A stretch of 6,582 nucleotides of DNA from an uncultured Chlorobiota bacterium (GTDB taxonomy: Bacteria; Bacteroidota; Kapaibacteriia; OLB7), in NCBI GenBank assembly GCA_946481475.1, contig CAMLOB010000233.1, positions 1-6,582 of the forward strand. The letters run 5' to 3'. The position numbers and the translations under genes are program-made. The notes beneath the pieces are model-generated. The model did not search any database and was not told where the DNA came from. It saw nothing but the letters and a program-made list of their open reading frames with translations. This document shows positions 1 through 4,981 of this stretch, piece by piece (within the stretch, counting starts at the first letter, position 1; each line of letters begins with the position of its first letter).

Positions 1-1
1 G

Positions 2-184
2 GGAGAACGGGGCTACTACATCGTGAAGCTGGACAGTCTGTCGGCACCGGACGATGCGAAGTACACCGCCGAGAAGGATGAGTTCGCCAAGAATACGCTG
101 CAGCAGCAACGCCAGCAGGTCTTCTACCGCTGGATCGACGACTATCGCAACAAGTCGACGATTATCCGGAACTGGGGCGAGTAA
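2..184 (+). CDS. C-terminal fragment of a probable SurA/PpiD-type peptidyl-prolyl cis-trans isomerase
   Basis: Partial gene, with the 5' end outside the window. The frame starting at position 2 gives 60 residues ending NWGE and a TAA stop at 182-184. It opens with GYYIVKLDSLS, a beta-strand typical of the end of a parvulin domain or of the following segment. A charged, Gln-rich helix follows (LQQQRQQVFYRWIDDYRN), then STIIRNWGE. This layout (Y-I-V-K-L strand, long amphipathic helix, short 'a-x-I-x-x-N' tail) is what I know from the C-termini of SurA/PpiD-family periplasmic foldases. No catalytic domain is visible, so the call rests on this tail only. If correct, the protein is exported and assists folding of secreted or outer-membrane proteins. 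It is convergent with the lipoprotein gene, and a hairpin terminator begins 26 nt after its stop. Another exported coiled-coil protein remains possible. Confidence 0.6.
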   Translation, partial: GERGYYIVKLDSLSAPDDAKYTAEKDEFAKNTLQQQRQQVFYRWIDDYRNKSTIIRNWGE

Positions 185-209
185 GCTCTGCGGAATCGAT
201 CAACAACGC

Positions 210-244
210 AAACGGGAGTGCGGCATCGTGCGGCACTCCCGTTT
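210..244. terminator. Strong hairpin terminator between convergent genes
   Basis: The arms AAACGGGAGTGC (210-221) and GCACTCCCGTTT (233-244) form a perfect 12-bp stem. Inside the 11-nt loop a further GCA/TGC pairing is possible after a G-G mismatch. The outer A-rich and T-rich ends of the stem, followed by TTTCTCGTTT on the plus strand, fit intrinsic termination. Because the stem is flanked by A on one side and T on the other, it could serve both the plus-strand isomerase gene and the minus-strand lipoprotein gene. The T-run is not long, so the minus-strand direction is less certain. Confidence 0.75.
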
Positions 245-264
245 CTCGTTTGGTATCAGCGGTG

Positions 265-292
265 AGCTTTCAGCTTTGAGCAGTCAGTTTAG
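265..292. repeat. Degenerate heptad tandem repeat (AGCTTTC type)
   Basis: Four consecutive 7-bp units, each starting with AG: AGCTTTC (265-271), AGCTTTG (272-278), AGCAGTC (279-285) and AGTTTAG (286-292). No coding frame explains the pattern. It lies just after the terminator, in the 280-bp gap between the isomerase stop and the lipoprotein stop. Confidence 0.6.
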
Positions 293-331
293 AGTGGTGA
301 GGAGTCGGATAGAACAATTGAACCTCACAAC

Positions 332-355
332 AATTCAACGATTCAACCATCCAAC
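332..355. repeat. Degenerate octamer tandem repeat (ATTCAAC type)
   Basis: Three adjacent 8-bp units: AATTCAAC (332-339), GATTCAAC (340-347) and CATCCAAC (348-355). A related word, CAATTGAAC, lies just upstream at 315-323. It is a different repeat word from its neighbours in the same gap but has a similar unit length. Confidence 0.6.
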
Positions 356-405
356 CGGCCACTCTTCACTTCACCCCGGCAAACCAAAGCCCGACATCTC
401 CTCTT

Positions 406-464
406 GACTCCCGACTCTTGACCCCCGACTCTCTGACTCTCGACTCTCCGACTCCCGATTCCCC
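406..464. repeat. Eight-unit degenerate tandem repeat (GACTCYC, period 7-8 bp)
   Basis: GACTC or a one-base variant starts at 406, 413, 420 (GACCC), 427, 435, 442, 450 and 457 (GATTC), so spacing is 7, 7, 7, 8, 7, 8 and 7 bp. The bases between are C/T only, which makes the plus strand pyrimidine-rich. The array runs up to the base before the lipoprotein stop codon (465-467). With the two neighbouring repeat patches it fills much of the 185-464 gap, in which I see no gene. Confidence 0.75.
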
Positions 465-1100
465 CTAATTCGTAAAACTCGCATTGACGATCGTCAACTC
501 GTCCGGATACTTCACATCGCCGAACGGTGTGCCGACCGTGACGTAGGCGGCCAGTTTCAACTTGGAGCTGGAACCGGAGACGCCGCCGATGGCGAAGGCA
601 AGGTTCAGCAGATCCTCGTACTGTCTGTCGCCGAAGAACTTCAAAAGATCGAGGCTCATGCTCAGCGGGATCGTCACCGTCTCACCCGATCCGGGAATGC
701 GAAGTCCGTCGCCGGCAATTCCGTTGATCGTCTCCTTCCCGTCGATATACAACGTCCACTCCATCTTCTTCAGAAAAAGATCCGTCCCCTTGCTGGACGA
801 ACCGGACGTATTCGGGTTCTTTGCAAGAAGGTCCAGCGTAAAAGCAGCCGGAAGCTTCTTGTTGTTGTATGCGGAGAATGCCTTGGCCACATCGGTGGGA
901 CCGAAGTTGGAAGGACTGGAGAACTTCGAGATGTTGATGCCGGCAAGCTGGAAGTTGCGGACATCGCCGAGCTTGAACTGGAGCTGTTTCAGCGAGTTGA
1001 TGGCGCCGGCAGCATCCTTGATTGCCTGACATCCGGAGAGGAAGATCAGGGCGGAGAGAGCAGAGACGATCCCTGCCGATTTCATGATTCTCATAGTCAT
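465..1100 (-). CDS. LEA2 (WHy)-like lipoprotein
   Basis: 211 residues. The N-terminus is a lipoprotein signal peptide: a basic start, a hydrophobic core (GIVSALSALIF) and the lipobox LSGC at 21-24, so Cys24 would be lipidated. The residue after it is Gln, not Asp, which by the usual rule favours the outer membrane. The mature part has an LEA type 2-like pattern: LLAKNPN at 91-97, a strand with KKMEWTLYIDGKE at 111-123, an RIPGSGETVTIPL strand at 134-146 and a late beta-strand pair. LEA2/WHy domains are small immunoglobulin-like folds found in bacterial lipoproteins, mostly of unknown function. The motif SGSSSK occurs twice (about 99-104 and 175-180), probably as surface loops. ATG codons at 1100, 1094 and 1085 are all possible starts, and none has a clear Shine-Dalgarno. 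The third (MKSAG...) gives the most typical signal peptide. The gene lies 70 nt downstream of the glycosyltransferase stop. Confidence 0.85.
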   Translation of the reverse strand: MTMRIMKSAGIVSALSALIFLSGCQAIKDAAGAINSLKQLQFKLGDVRNFQLAGINISKFSSPSNFGPTDVAKAFSAYNNKKLPAAFTLDLLAKNPNTSGSSSKGTDLFLKKMEWTLYIDGKETINGIAGDGLRIPGSGETVTIPLSMSLDLLKFFGDRQYEDLLNLAFAIGGVSGSSSKLKLAAYVTVGTPFGDVKYPDELTIVNASFTN

Positions 1101-1170
1101 TGTCGTATTGATTGATGAACGGATTGTCCGAAAAATACGAAACGCTCCGACTCCCCCGGAATCAAACGGC

Positions 1171-2124
1171 TTAGCGATCCAGAAGGATATAATTTTTGAA
1201 CCCGCCGATCTGCCTCCCCCCGAGAAGACCCTGTTCCAGTCTGCTCAGCAACCGGTACTTCATCCTCTCATGCTTGTGACGGGGGCGAGCCGGGTTGTCG
1301 TCACGCCTGTTGTAGTTCAACTGATCTTCCCAATTGAACCGGGCGATCCGCTCGGCCATAACGGCCGGGTGCGTCCCGCCGAATTCCGCAAGTCGTCCGA
1401 GCGGACCGTAATCGAATGCAGGTGGACGCTCACGGTAGAGTTCGGCCACCCTCCGATCTCCCTTGTGAATCGTATCGAGCGCACGGTTCTTCGTCTGCAT
1501 CAGATGAGGGGGACGAACCCAGCCGTAGTGGAAGATCCGGGCGTCAACCGAAGCGACCTTCAGTTTCTGCGTCCCCTCCTGCTGTCGGTAGTTCCGTCCG
1601 TCGAACCCGGGAATGCGCCGGAACGACTGGGCCGACTCCCACGAATGGATATCCGGATCGTTCCGGACGATCCGGATTTCGTGCGGATACCAGCCGTGCG
1701 AACGATGGTAGTGCCGGTAGTCACCCCAGAAATGCAAATAACGGAAGAGAAGTCCCTCCACCTCCCGATCATCGATCAACTCTTCGCAACGTGCGACGAT
1801 GGCCGGCAGGTCATCTTCATGAACGACCTCGTCGGCCTGCAGATAGAAGAGCCAGTCTCCCCGACATTCCGCTTTGGCGATGTCGGTCTGGTGGGCGTTT
1901 TCCGTACCGTTCGGGTAGCGTTCGAGATCCCAGACGGTATCGATGATTCTGATCTTCTCGGATCCGATCTCCCCGATCTCCCGCCGCGTTTCGTCATCCG
2001 GATCGGAGTTGCCGAGAGCCACGACGAACTCGTCGACGATCGGAAGGATCGAACGGATGGCCTCGGCCATCGGATAATAAAGCTTCGAGGCGTTCCGGGC
2101 CATTGTGAAGCCGCTGATTGTCAT
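1171..2124 (-). CDS. Family 2 glycosyltransferase
   Basis: 317 residues from the ATG at 2124-2122, which begins MTISGFTMARNASKLYYP. The frame stays open upstream to a TTG at 2202, but the conserved family N-terminus starts at this ATG. The fold is GT-A: an N-terminal strand TISGFTMARN (recognisable as GT2), EFVVALGNSDPDDETR at 32-47 (strand plus nucleotide-binding acidic patch), and LFYLQADEVVHEDD at 92-105, where QADE occupies the DxD-like position that binds the metal and nucleotide sugar. Then come HFWGDYRHYH at 131-140, an aromatic-rich acceptor-side region, and SWESAQSFRR at 161-170. There is no membrane segment or signal peptide, so it should be cytosolic or peripheral. Donor and acceptor cannot be read from the sequence; roles in surface polysaccharide or glycolipid synthesis are typical of GT2 enzymes. 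It lies 181 nt after the desaturase gene and 70 nt before the lipoprotein gene, all on the minus strand. No Shine-Dalgarno precedes the start. Confidence 0.9.
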   Translation of the reverse strand: MTISGFTMARNASKLYYPMAEAIRSILPIVDEFVVALGNSDPDDETRREIGEIGSEKIRIIDTVWDLERYPNGTENAHQTDIAKAECRGDWLFYLQADEVVHEDDLPAIVARCEELIDDREVEGLLFRYLHFWGDYRHYHRSHGWYPHEIRIVRNDPDIHSWESAQSFRRIPGFDGRNYRQQEGTQKLKVASVDARIFHYGWVRPPHLMQTKNRALDTIHKGDRRVAELYRERPPAFDYGPLGRLAEFGGTHPAVMAERIARFNWEDQLNYNRRDDNPARPRHKHERMKYRLLSRLEQGLLGGRQIGGFKNYILLDR

Positions 2125-2305
2125 TGCCGAAGGTTTACGGTTGTTCTGTTTTTTATCAGAGAGATCAGGAGGATGTGATGCAGTCTCGTACCGGTCGGGC
2201 AATTGAGAGAAGATTTCGGCTTCCTCTCCCCCTCCGGGCCGCCGCCGGGGTGAACCCGTCGGCTACGCTACTCATACACACACGCACCCATCCACCACGA
2301 CGGAC
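2125..2305. other. Intergenic gap between desaturase and glycosyltransferase
   Basis: This 181-bp gap lies between the desaturase stop and the preferred glycosyltransferase start. I see no convincing promoter or terminator in it. It contains a GC-rich stretch (2236-2263) with only a bulged, short hairpin, a CA-rich stretch near 2274-2297, and a plus-strand AGGAGG at 2167-2172 followed by ATG at 2178, which is discussed as a finding. Any glycosyltransferase promoter would have to lie here unless transcription reads through from the desaturase. Confidence 0.5.
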
Positions 2306-3781
2306 TCATCCACTCTCCTCCCCTATCATCCCCGCCGCAATCTTCCCCGAAAGAAGAACAAGCGGAATGCCTCCCCCCGGATGGACACTGCCGCCGACGA
2401 GAAAAAGATTCTCCAGTCCTTTGACCCGGTTCCCGTGTCGCAGGAAGGCGGAGAAAATCGAGTTCGACGAGGAGCCGTAGATTGCTCCGCCGGTCGAACC
2501 GTAGCGCTCTTCCACATCCAGCGGAGTCATCACCGACTGCGAGCGGATAATCGGTCTGACGCCGAAGGTTGCCAGACGATCCCAGACCATATCGCGGTAG
2601 TCCTCCACCTGACTGTTCTCTGCAAAGAGGTCGGGTCGGGAAGGAGCATTGATAAGAAGATACCAGTTTTCCTCACCTTCGGGGGCAAGCGACCGGTCGC
2701 TGATCGAGGAGATCGAGCGATAGACGGTCATCTCCTCAGGAAAGATCCGGGTATCGAAGATATCGCGGAACTCCTTTCGGTAGTGATCGCTGAAGAAGAT
2801 GGAATGGTGAGAAGACCTTTCCTCACCGGCCTTCACCCCGGCAAGGATCAGAAAGCCGGAGCACGAACGTTCCTCGGTCGCCAGTCTCCCCGGCATTACA
2901 AACCCGGCCGGTTCCAGCAACGTCCGCCATGTCCGCAGAGCGTCGACGTTGGAGATAACCACATCGGCCGGTTCCTCCACCCCGTTAACGGTCAACGACG
3001 TGATCCGCTTTCCGGACGAACGGAGCCCTTCGACTTCGCTCGAACAGTACATCCGCACACCGACCGACTCCGCAAGTTGCCTCAGGACTTCGACAATCCG
3101 GTACATCCCCCCCTCGGGATACCAGGCCCCGAAGGCAAGCTCCACGTGGGGGATCACGTTCAGCGTTGCCGGGGCCGAGAAAGGGGAGGAGCCGTTGTAG
3201 GTGGCGAACCGGTCGAGGAACTGGATCAGCTTCGGGGAACGGAACCGCCGTTCAAGCGATGCGTGGACCGTCGAGGTGAAGCCGAGCCGACCGATCATCG
3301 GGGCAAGCCGGGCGTTCCGCAACGAGAAGAGCTCGCGGAATCCGCGGAACGGACTGAAGAGGAAGACATCTTTGGTCGTCTCGTAGAGTCGGGCAATATC
3401 GTCGAGGAACCGGATGAACCCGGCTGCATCGTCGGGGAACACTCTCTTCACCTCATCGATCAGCCGGGATCGCTCTCCCCACGCATCGAATGTCGTGCCG
3501 TCGCTCCAGTGGTAACGGCAGGTCGGCTCAACCGGATGAAGCGTCAGGTGATCCTCCATCCTCCGGCCGGCGACATTGAACAATTCTTCCAGAACAAACG
3601 GCATCGTCAGAAGGGTTGGACCGAGATCGAAGTAATGTCCCCCCTCTCTCCTTCGGCTCACTTTCCCTCCCGTCTCGGAGTTCTTCTCGAAGATCGCGAC
3701 ATCATGCCCTTGCATCCGCAGGTGAATTGCGGCCGAGAGTCCGCCCAGTCCGGCACCGATAATCCTCACACGTCTGTTCAT
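2306..3781 (-). CDS. crtI: Carotenoid desaturase of the phytoene desaturase (CrtI) family, CrtD-like C-terminus
   Basis: 491 residues, the usual size for FAD-dependent bacterial carotenoid desaturases, which introduce double bonds into a carotene chain at the membrane. The N-terminus MNRRVRIIGAGLGG carries the dinucleotide-binding GxGxxG (9-14), with the acidic ribose-binding residue near Glu32. FDLGPTLLTMP (51-61) is a family signature. The C-terminal FAD signature GGSVHPGGGIPLVLLSG sits at 463-479, preceded by GSTGGAIYGSSSN (428-440). That GxIYGxSSN..AFLRH form recalls CrtD-type C-3',4' desaturases more than classical phytoene desaturases, which have a QSAWFRPHNR-like stretch there. The symbol is therefore family-level only. 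The ATG at 3781 is preferred because it puts the nucleotide-binding strand at the very N-terminus. The same frame is open upstream for hundreds of codons, but that part is antisense to oppB. No crtB or cyclase lies in the window. The gene is divergent from the peptide transporter operon. Confidence 0.9.
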   Translation of the reverse strand: MNRRVRIIGAGLGGLSAAIHLRMQGHDVAIFEKNSETGGKVSRRREGGHYFDLGPTLLTMPFVLEELFNVAGRRMEDHLTLHPVEPTCRYHWSDGTTFDAWGERSRLIDEVKRVFPDDAAGFIRFLDDIARLYETTKDVFLFSPFRGFRELFSLRNARLAPMIGRLGFTSTVHASLERRFRSPKLIQFLDRFATYNGSSPFSAPATLNVIPHVELAFGAWYPEGGMYRIVEVLRQLAESVGVRMYCSSEVEGLRSSGKRITSLTVNGVEEPADVVISNVDALRTWRTLLEPAGFVMPGRLATEERSCSGFLILAGVKAGEERSSHHSIFFSDHYRKEFRDIFDTRIFPEEMTVYRSISSISDRSLAPEGEENWYLLINAPSRPDLFAENSQVEDYRDMVWDRLATFGVRPIIRSQSVMTPLDVEERYGSTGGAIYGSSSNSIFSAFLRHGNRVKGLENLFLVGGSVHPGGGIPLVLLSGKIAAGMIGEESG

Positions 3782-3906
3782 GAACCGAAAGATAGGAATT
3801 CGGGAAAGAGTCCTGTCCGACATCATTTGACGGCTATTCTTCCCCACTTGGGGAGACATCTCCTTCATTTGTTCCGCGGACCATCCCCCATCGGCATGGA
3901 TTTCAC

Positions 3907-3938
3907 TTGCATGGAGAACCGTCCCCTCACTATCTTCG
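3907..3938 (+). promoter_or_regulatory. Weak candidate promoter for the opp operon
   Basis: TTG at 3907-3909, 21 nt, then TATCTTCG at 3931-3938. This resembles the Bacteroidota-type -33 TTG / -7 TAnnTTTG arrangement, with one mismatch in the -7 element. As a sigma-70 site (TTGCAT, 18 nt, TATCTT) it is poor. If used, transcription would begin almost at the terminator stem, which would then be a 5'-end hairpin. An unseen upstream promoter is equally possible. Confidence 0.25.
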
Positions 3939-3945
3939 TTCCGCT

Positions 3946-3979
3946 CGGGGGAAAAGACACTCCCCCGTTTTGTTTTTTG
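3946..3979 (+). terminator. Intrinsic terminator / attenuator immediately upstream of oppB
   Basis: The left arm CGGGGGA (3946-3952) pairs perfectly with TCCCCCG (3961-3967) around the 8-nt loop AAAGACAC. TTTTGTTTTTTG (3968-3979) follows directly. A GC-rich stem plus T-tract in this orientation is a classic plus-strand intrinsic terminator; in the other direction there is no T-tract. It ends 4 nt before the oppB AGGAGG (3984-3989). Since the upstream gene is divergent, the terminator is not at the end of any plus-strand gene, which suggests an attenuator, the 3' end of a short RNA, a block on transcripts antisense to the desaturase, or a stabilising 5' hairpin. Confidence 0.7.
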
Positions 3980-3983
3980 CGAC

Positions 3984-3989
3984 AGGAGG
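3984..3989 (+). promoter_or_regulatory. oppB ribosome binding site
   Basis: Perfect AGGAGG with only 2 nt (CT) before the ATG at 3992. It supports this start, but the spacing is shorter than the usual 5-9 nt. It directly follows the T-tract of the leader terminator. Confidence 0.6.
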
Positions 3990-3991
3990 CT

Positions 3992-4930
3992 ATGACCACA
4001 TACATCATTCGCCAGAGCATCTACGCCGTTTTCATCATCATCGGTGTGTTGATTGTGACGTTCGTCGTCATCCGGCTTCTCCCCGGCGATCCGACACGAC
4101 TGGCAATGGGGCAGCGGGCCGACGTTCAGTCGATGGAGGCATTGAAACGGGAGTGGAAACTGGATCAGCCGCTCTACATCCAGTTTCAGGATTTCATGGT
4201 AAAGGCTCTTCAAGGAGATTTCGGCAGAAGTTTTTCCACGAACCGACCGGTCACCGAATCCATTCTCGAACGGATCCCCCGCACCGCAATTCTGGCCGTC
4301 AGCGCGATGGCTCTGGCAACGCTTATCGGCGTGATGATCGGGATTCTCTCGGCCTGGAAACCCTATACCGTCTTCGACAACGCCGCGATGATCTTCGCCC
4401 TGCTCGGCATTTCCGTCCCGGTTTTCGTTCTCGGTGCCCTGTTCAGTCTGATCTTCGCGGTCAAGCTCGGCTGGTTCGACGCCTCGGGCTATATCGAGGA
4501 GATGGGCTCCTACCGTTTCAACCGGCTTGTCCTTCCGATGGCCGCCCTCGCGGCCCGTCCGCTGTCGATCTTCGCCCGCATCACGCGAAGTTCGATGCTG
4601 GACACGATGAGTCAGGACTATATCAGGACCGCACGGGCAAAGGGGATTTCCGAACGGAAGACGATTCTGACGCACGCCCTGAGAAACGCGCTGAACCCGA
4701 TAGTCACCACCGTCTCGGCCTGGCTGGCCGCAACGCTTGCCGGAACATTTTTCATCGAACAGATTTTCGACTGGGCCGGTATCGGACAGTTCGCGTTCAA
4801 CGCCGTCACCCAGTATGACTTTCCGGTCATCCAGGGGGTGGTGGTCTTCACCGCCGTCATCTTTGTGATCGTCAACCTGACCGTCGACATTATCTATTCT
4901 TTCCTCGATCCGAGAATCCGGTTGAGCTAA
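3992..4930 (+). CDS. oppB: Peptide/nickel ABC transporter permease, OppB/DppB type
   Basis: 312 residues, matching the usual 305-340 of the family. The N-terminal MTTYIIRQSIYAVFIIIGVL starts TM1 directly, followed by the family signature RLLPGDP (28-34). A periplasmic domain (about 35-95) contains LQGDFGRSF (73-81). TM segments lie roughly at 9-29, 98-121, 132-158, 178-196, 236-258 and 279-303. The EAA loop that docks onto the ATPase is DYIRTARAKGISERKTI (209-225), with the conserved A-x-A-K-G core. The C-terminus ends YSFLDPRIRLS, another family hallmark. It forms half of the inner-membrane channel with OppC. Substrate (oligopeptide, dipeptide, nickel or glutathione) cannot be told from the permease. 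The frame is open upstream, including in-frame ATGs at 3896 and 3911, but those would add a non-conserved stretch encoded by the terminator. The oppC start lies 51 nt downstream, consistent with one operon. Confidence 0.95.
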   Translation: MTTYIIRQSIYAVFIIIGVLIVTFVVIRLLPGDPTRLAMGQRADVQSMEALKREWKLDQPLYIQFQDFMVKALQGDFGRSFSTNRPVTESILERIPRTAILAVSAMALATLIGVMIGILSAWKPYTVFDNAAMIFALLGISVPVFVLGALFSLIFAVKLGWFDASGYIEEMGSYRFNRLVLPMAALAARPLSIFARITRSSMLDTMSQDYIRTARAKGISERKTILTHALRNALNPIVTTVSAWLAATLAGTFFIEQIFDWAGIGQFAFNAVTQYDFPVIQGVVVFTAVIFVIVNLTVDIIYSFLDPRIRLS

Positions 4931-4973
4931 AGGGACGTTTCTTCGCAAACGATAAGGACTTCAGAACAACAAC

Positions 4974-4979
4974 GAGAGG
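4974..4979 (+). promoter_or_regulatory. oppC ribosome binding site
   Basis: GAGAGG, a partial Shine-Dalgarno, lies 2 nt before the ATG at 4982. The tight spacing is the same as at oppB. Confidence 0.4.
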
Positions 4980-4981
4980 CA

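Larger units (their letters stand above)
3782..3991. promoter_or_regulatory. Divergent intergenic region and structured oppB leader
   Basis: This 210-bp region separates the divergent desaturase and oppB starts and must hold promoters for both unless either is read through. On the plus strand it contains a TCCCC-ACTT-GGGGA hairpin (3841-3854), an overlapping alternative GGAG-ACAT-CTCC hairpin (3852-3863), a TCCGCGGA palindrome (3873-3880), a free TCCCCC (3884-3889), the direct repeat GCATGGA (3894-3900 and 3909-3915) and a terminator (3946-3979). The TCCCCC at 3884 is identical to the right arm of the terminator, so it could pair with the left arm instead. I see no match to a riboswitch class I can name. 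No gene fits here: the plus frame is simply open into oppB. Confidence 0.5.

Noticed and set aside
54..407. Plus-strand 117-codon frame over the isomerase end and the repeat gap
   Set aside because: It overlaps the isomerase tail out of frame, then reads through the terminator hairpin and the repeats. The product is Ser/Arg-rich without any motif.
1084..2178. Long plus-strand frame opposite the glycosyltransferase
   Set aside because: It is in the mirror codon register of the real gene, has no recognisable domain, and is explained by the avoidance of TTA, CTA and TCA codons.
2125..2202. N-terminal 26-codon extension of the glycosyltransferase from a TTG at 2202
   Set aside because: The extension is polar and unlike the family, and the conserved GT2 N-terminus begins exactly at the ATG at 2124.
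2244..2263. Hairpin GCCG-GGG-TGAA-CCC-CGGC as a desaturase terminator
   Set aside because: The stem carries a 2-nt bulge and no T-tract follows in the minus direction.
3896..3991. Upstream in-frame ATGs at 3896 and 3911 as alternative oppB starts or a leader peptide
   Set aside because: They have no Shine-Dalgarno, the extension would be encoded by the terminator hairpin, and it lacks resemblance to OppB N-termini. There is no stop before oppB, so it is not a separate leader peptide.
3782..4948. Minus-strand N-terminal extension of the desaturase frame by up to 389 codons
   Set aside because: It is antisense to oppB, begins at a TTG and has no family similarity. The nucleotide-binding motif requires a start near 3781. 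A short extension from ATGs at 3823-3826 is possible but not supported by motif position.
4936..4951. CGTTT/AAACG hairpin between oppB and oppC
   Set aside because: It is only 5 bp with an A/T-rich stem and no T-tract; too weak to call a terminator or processing site.
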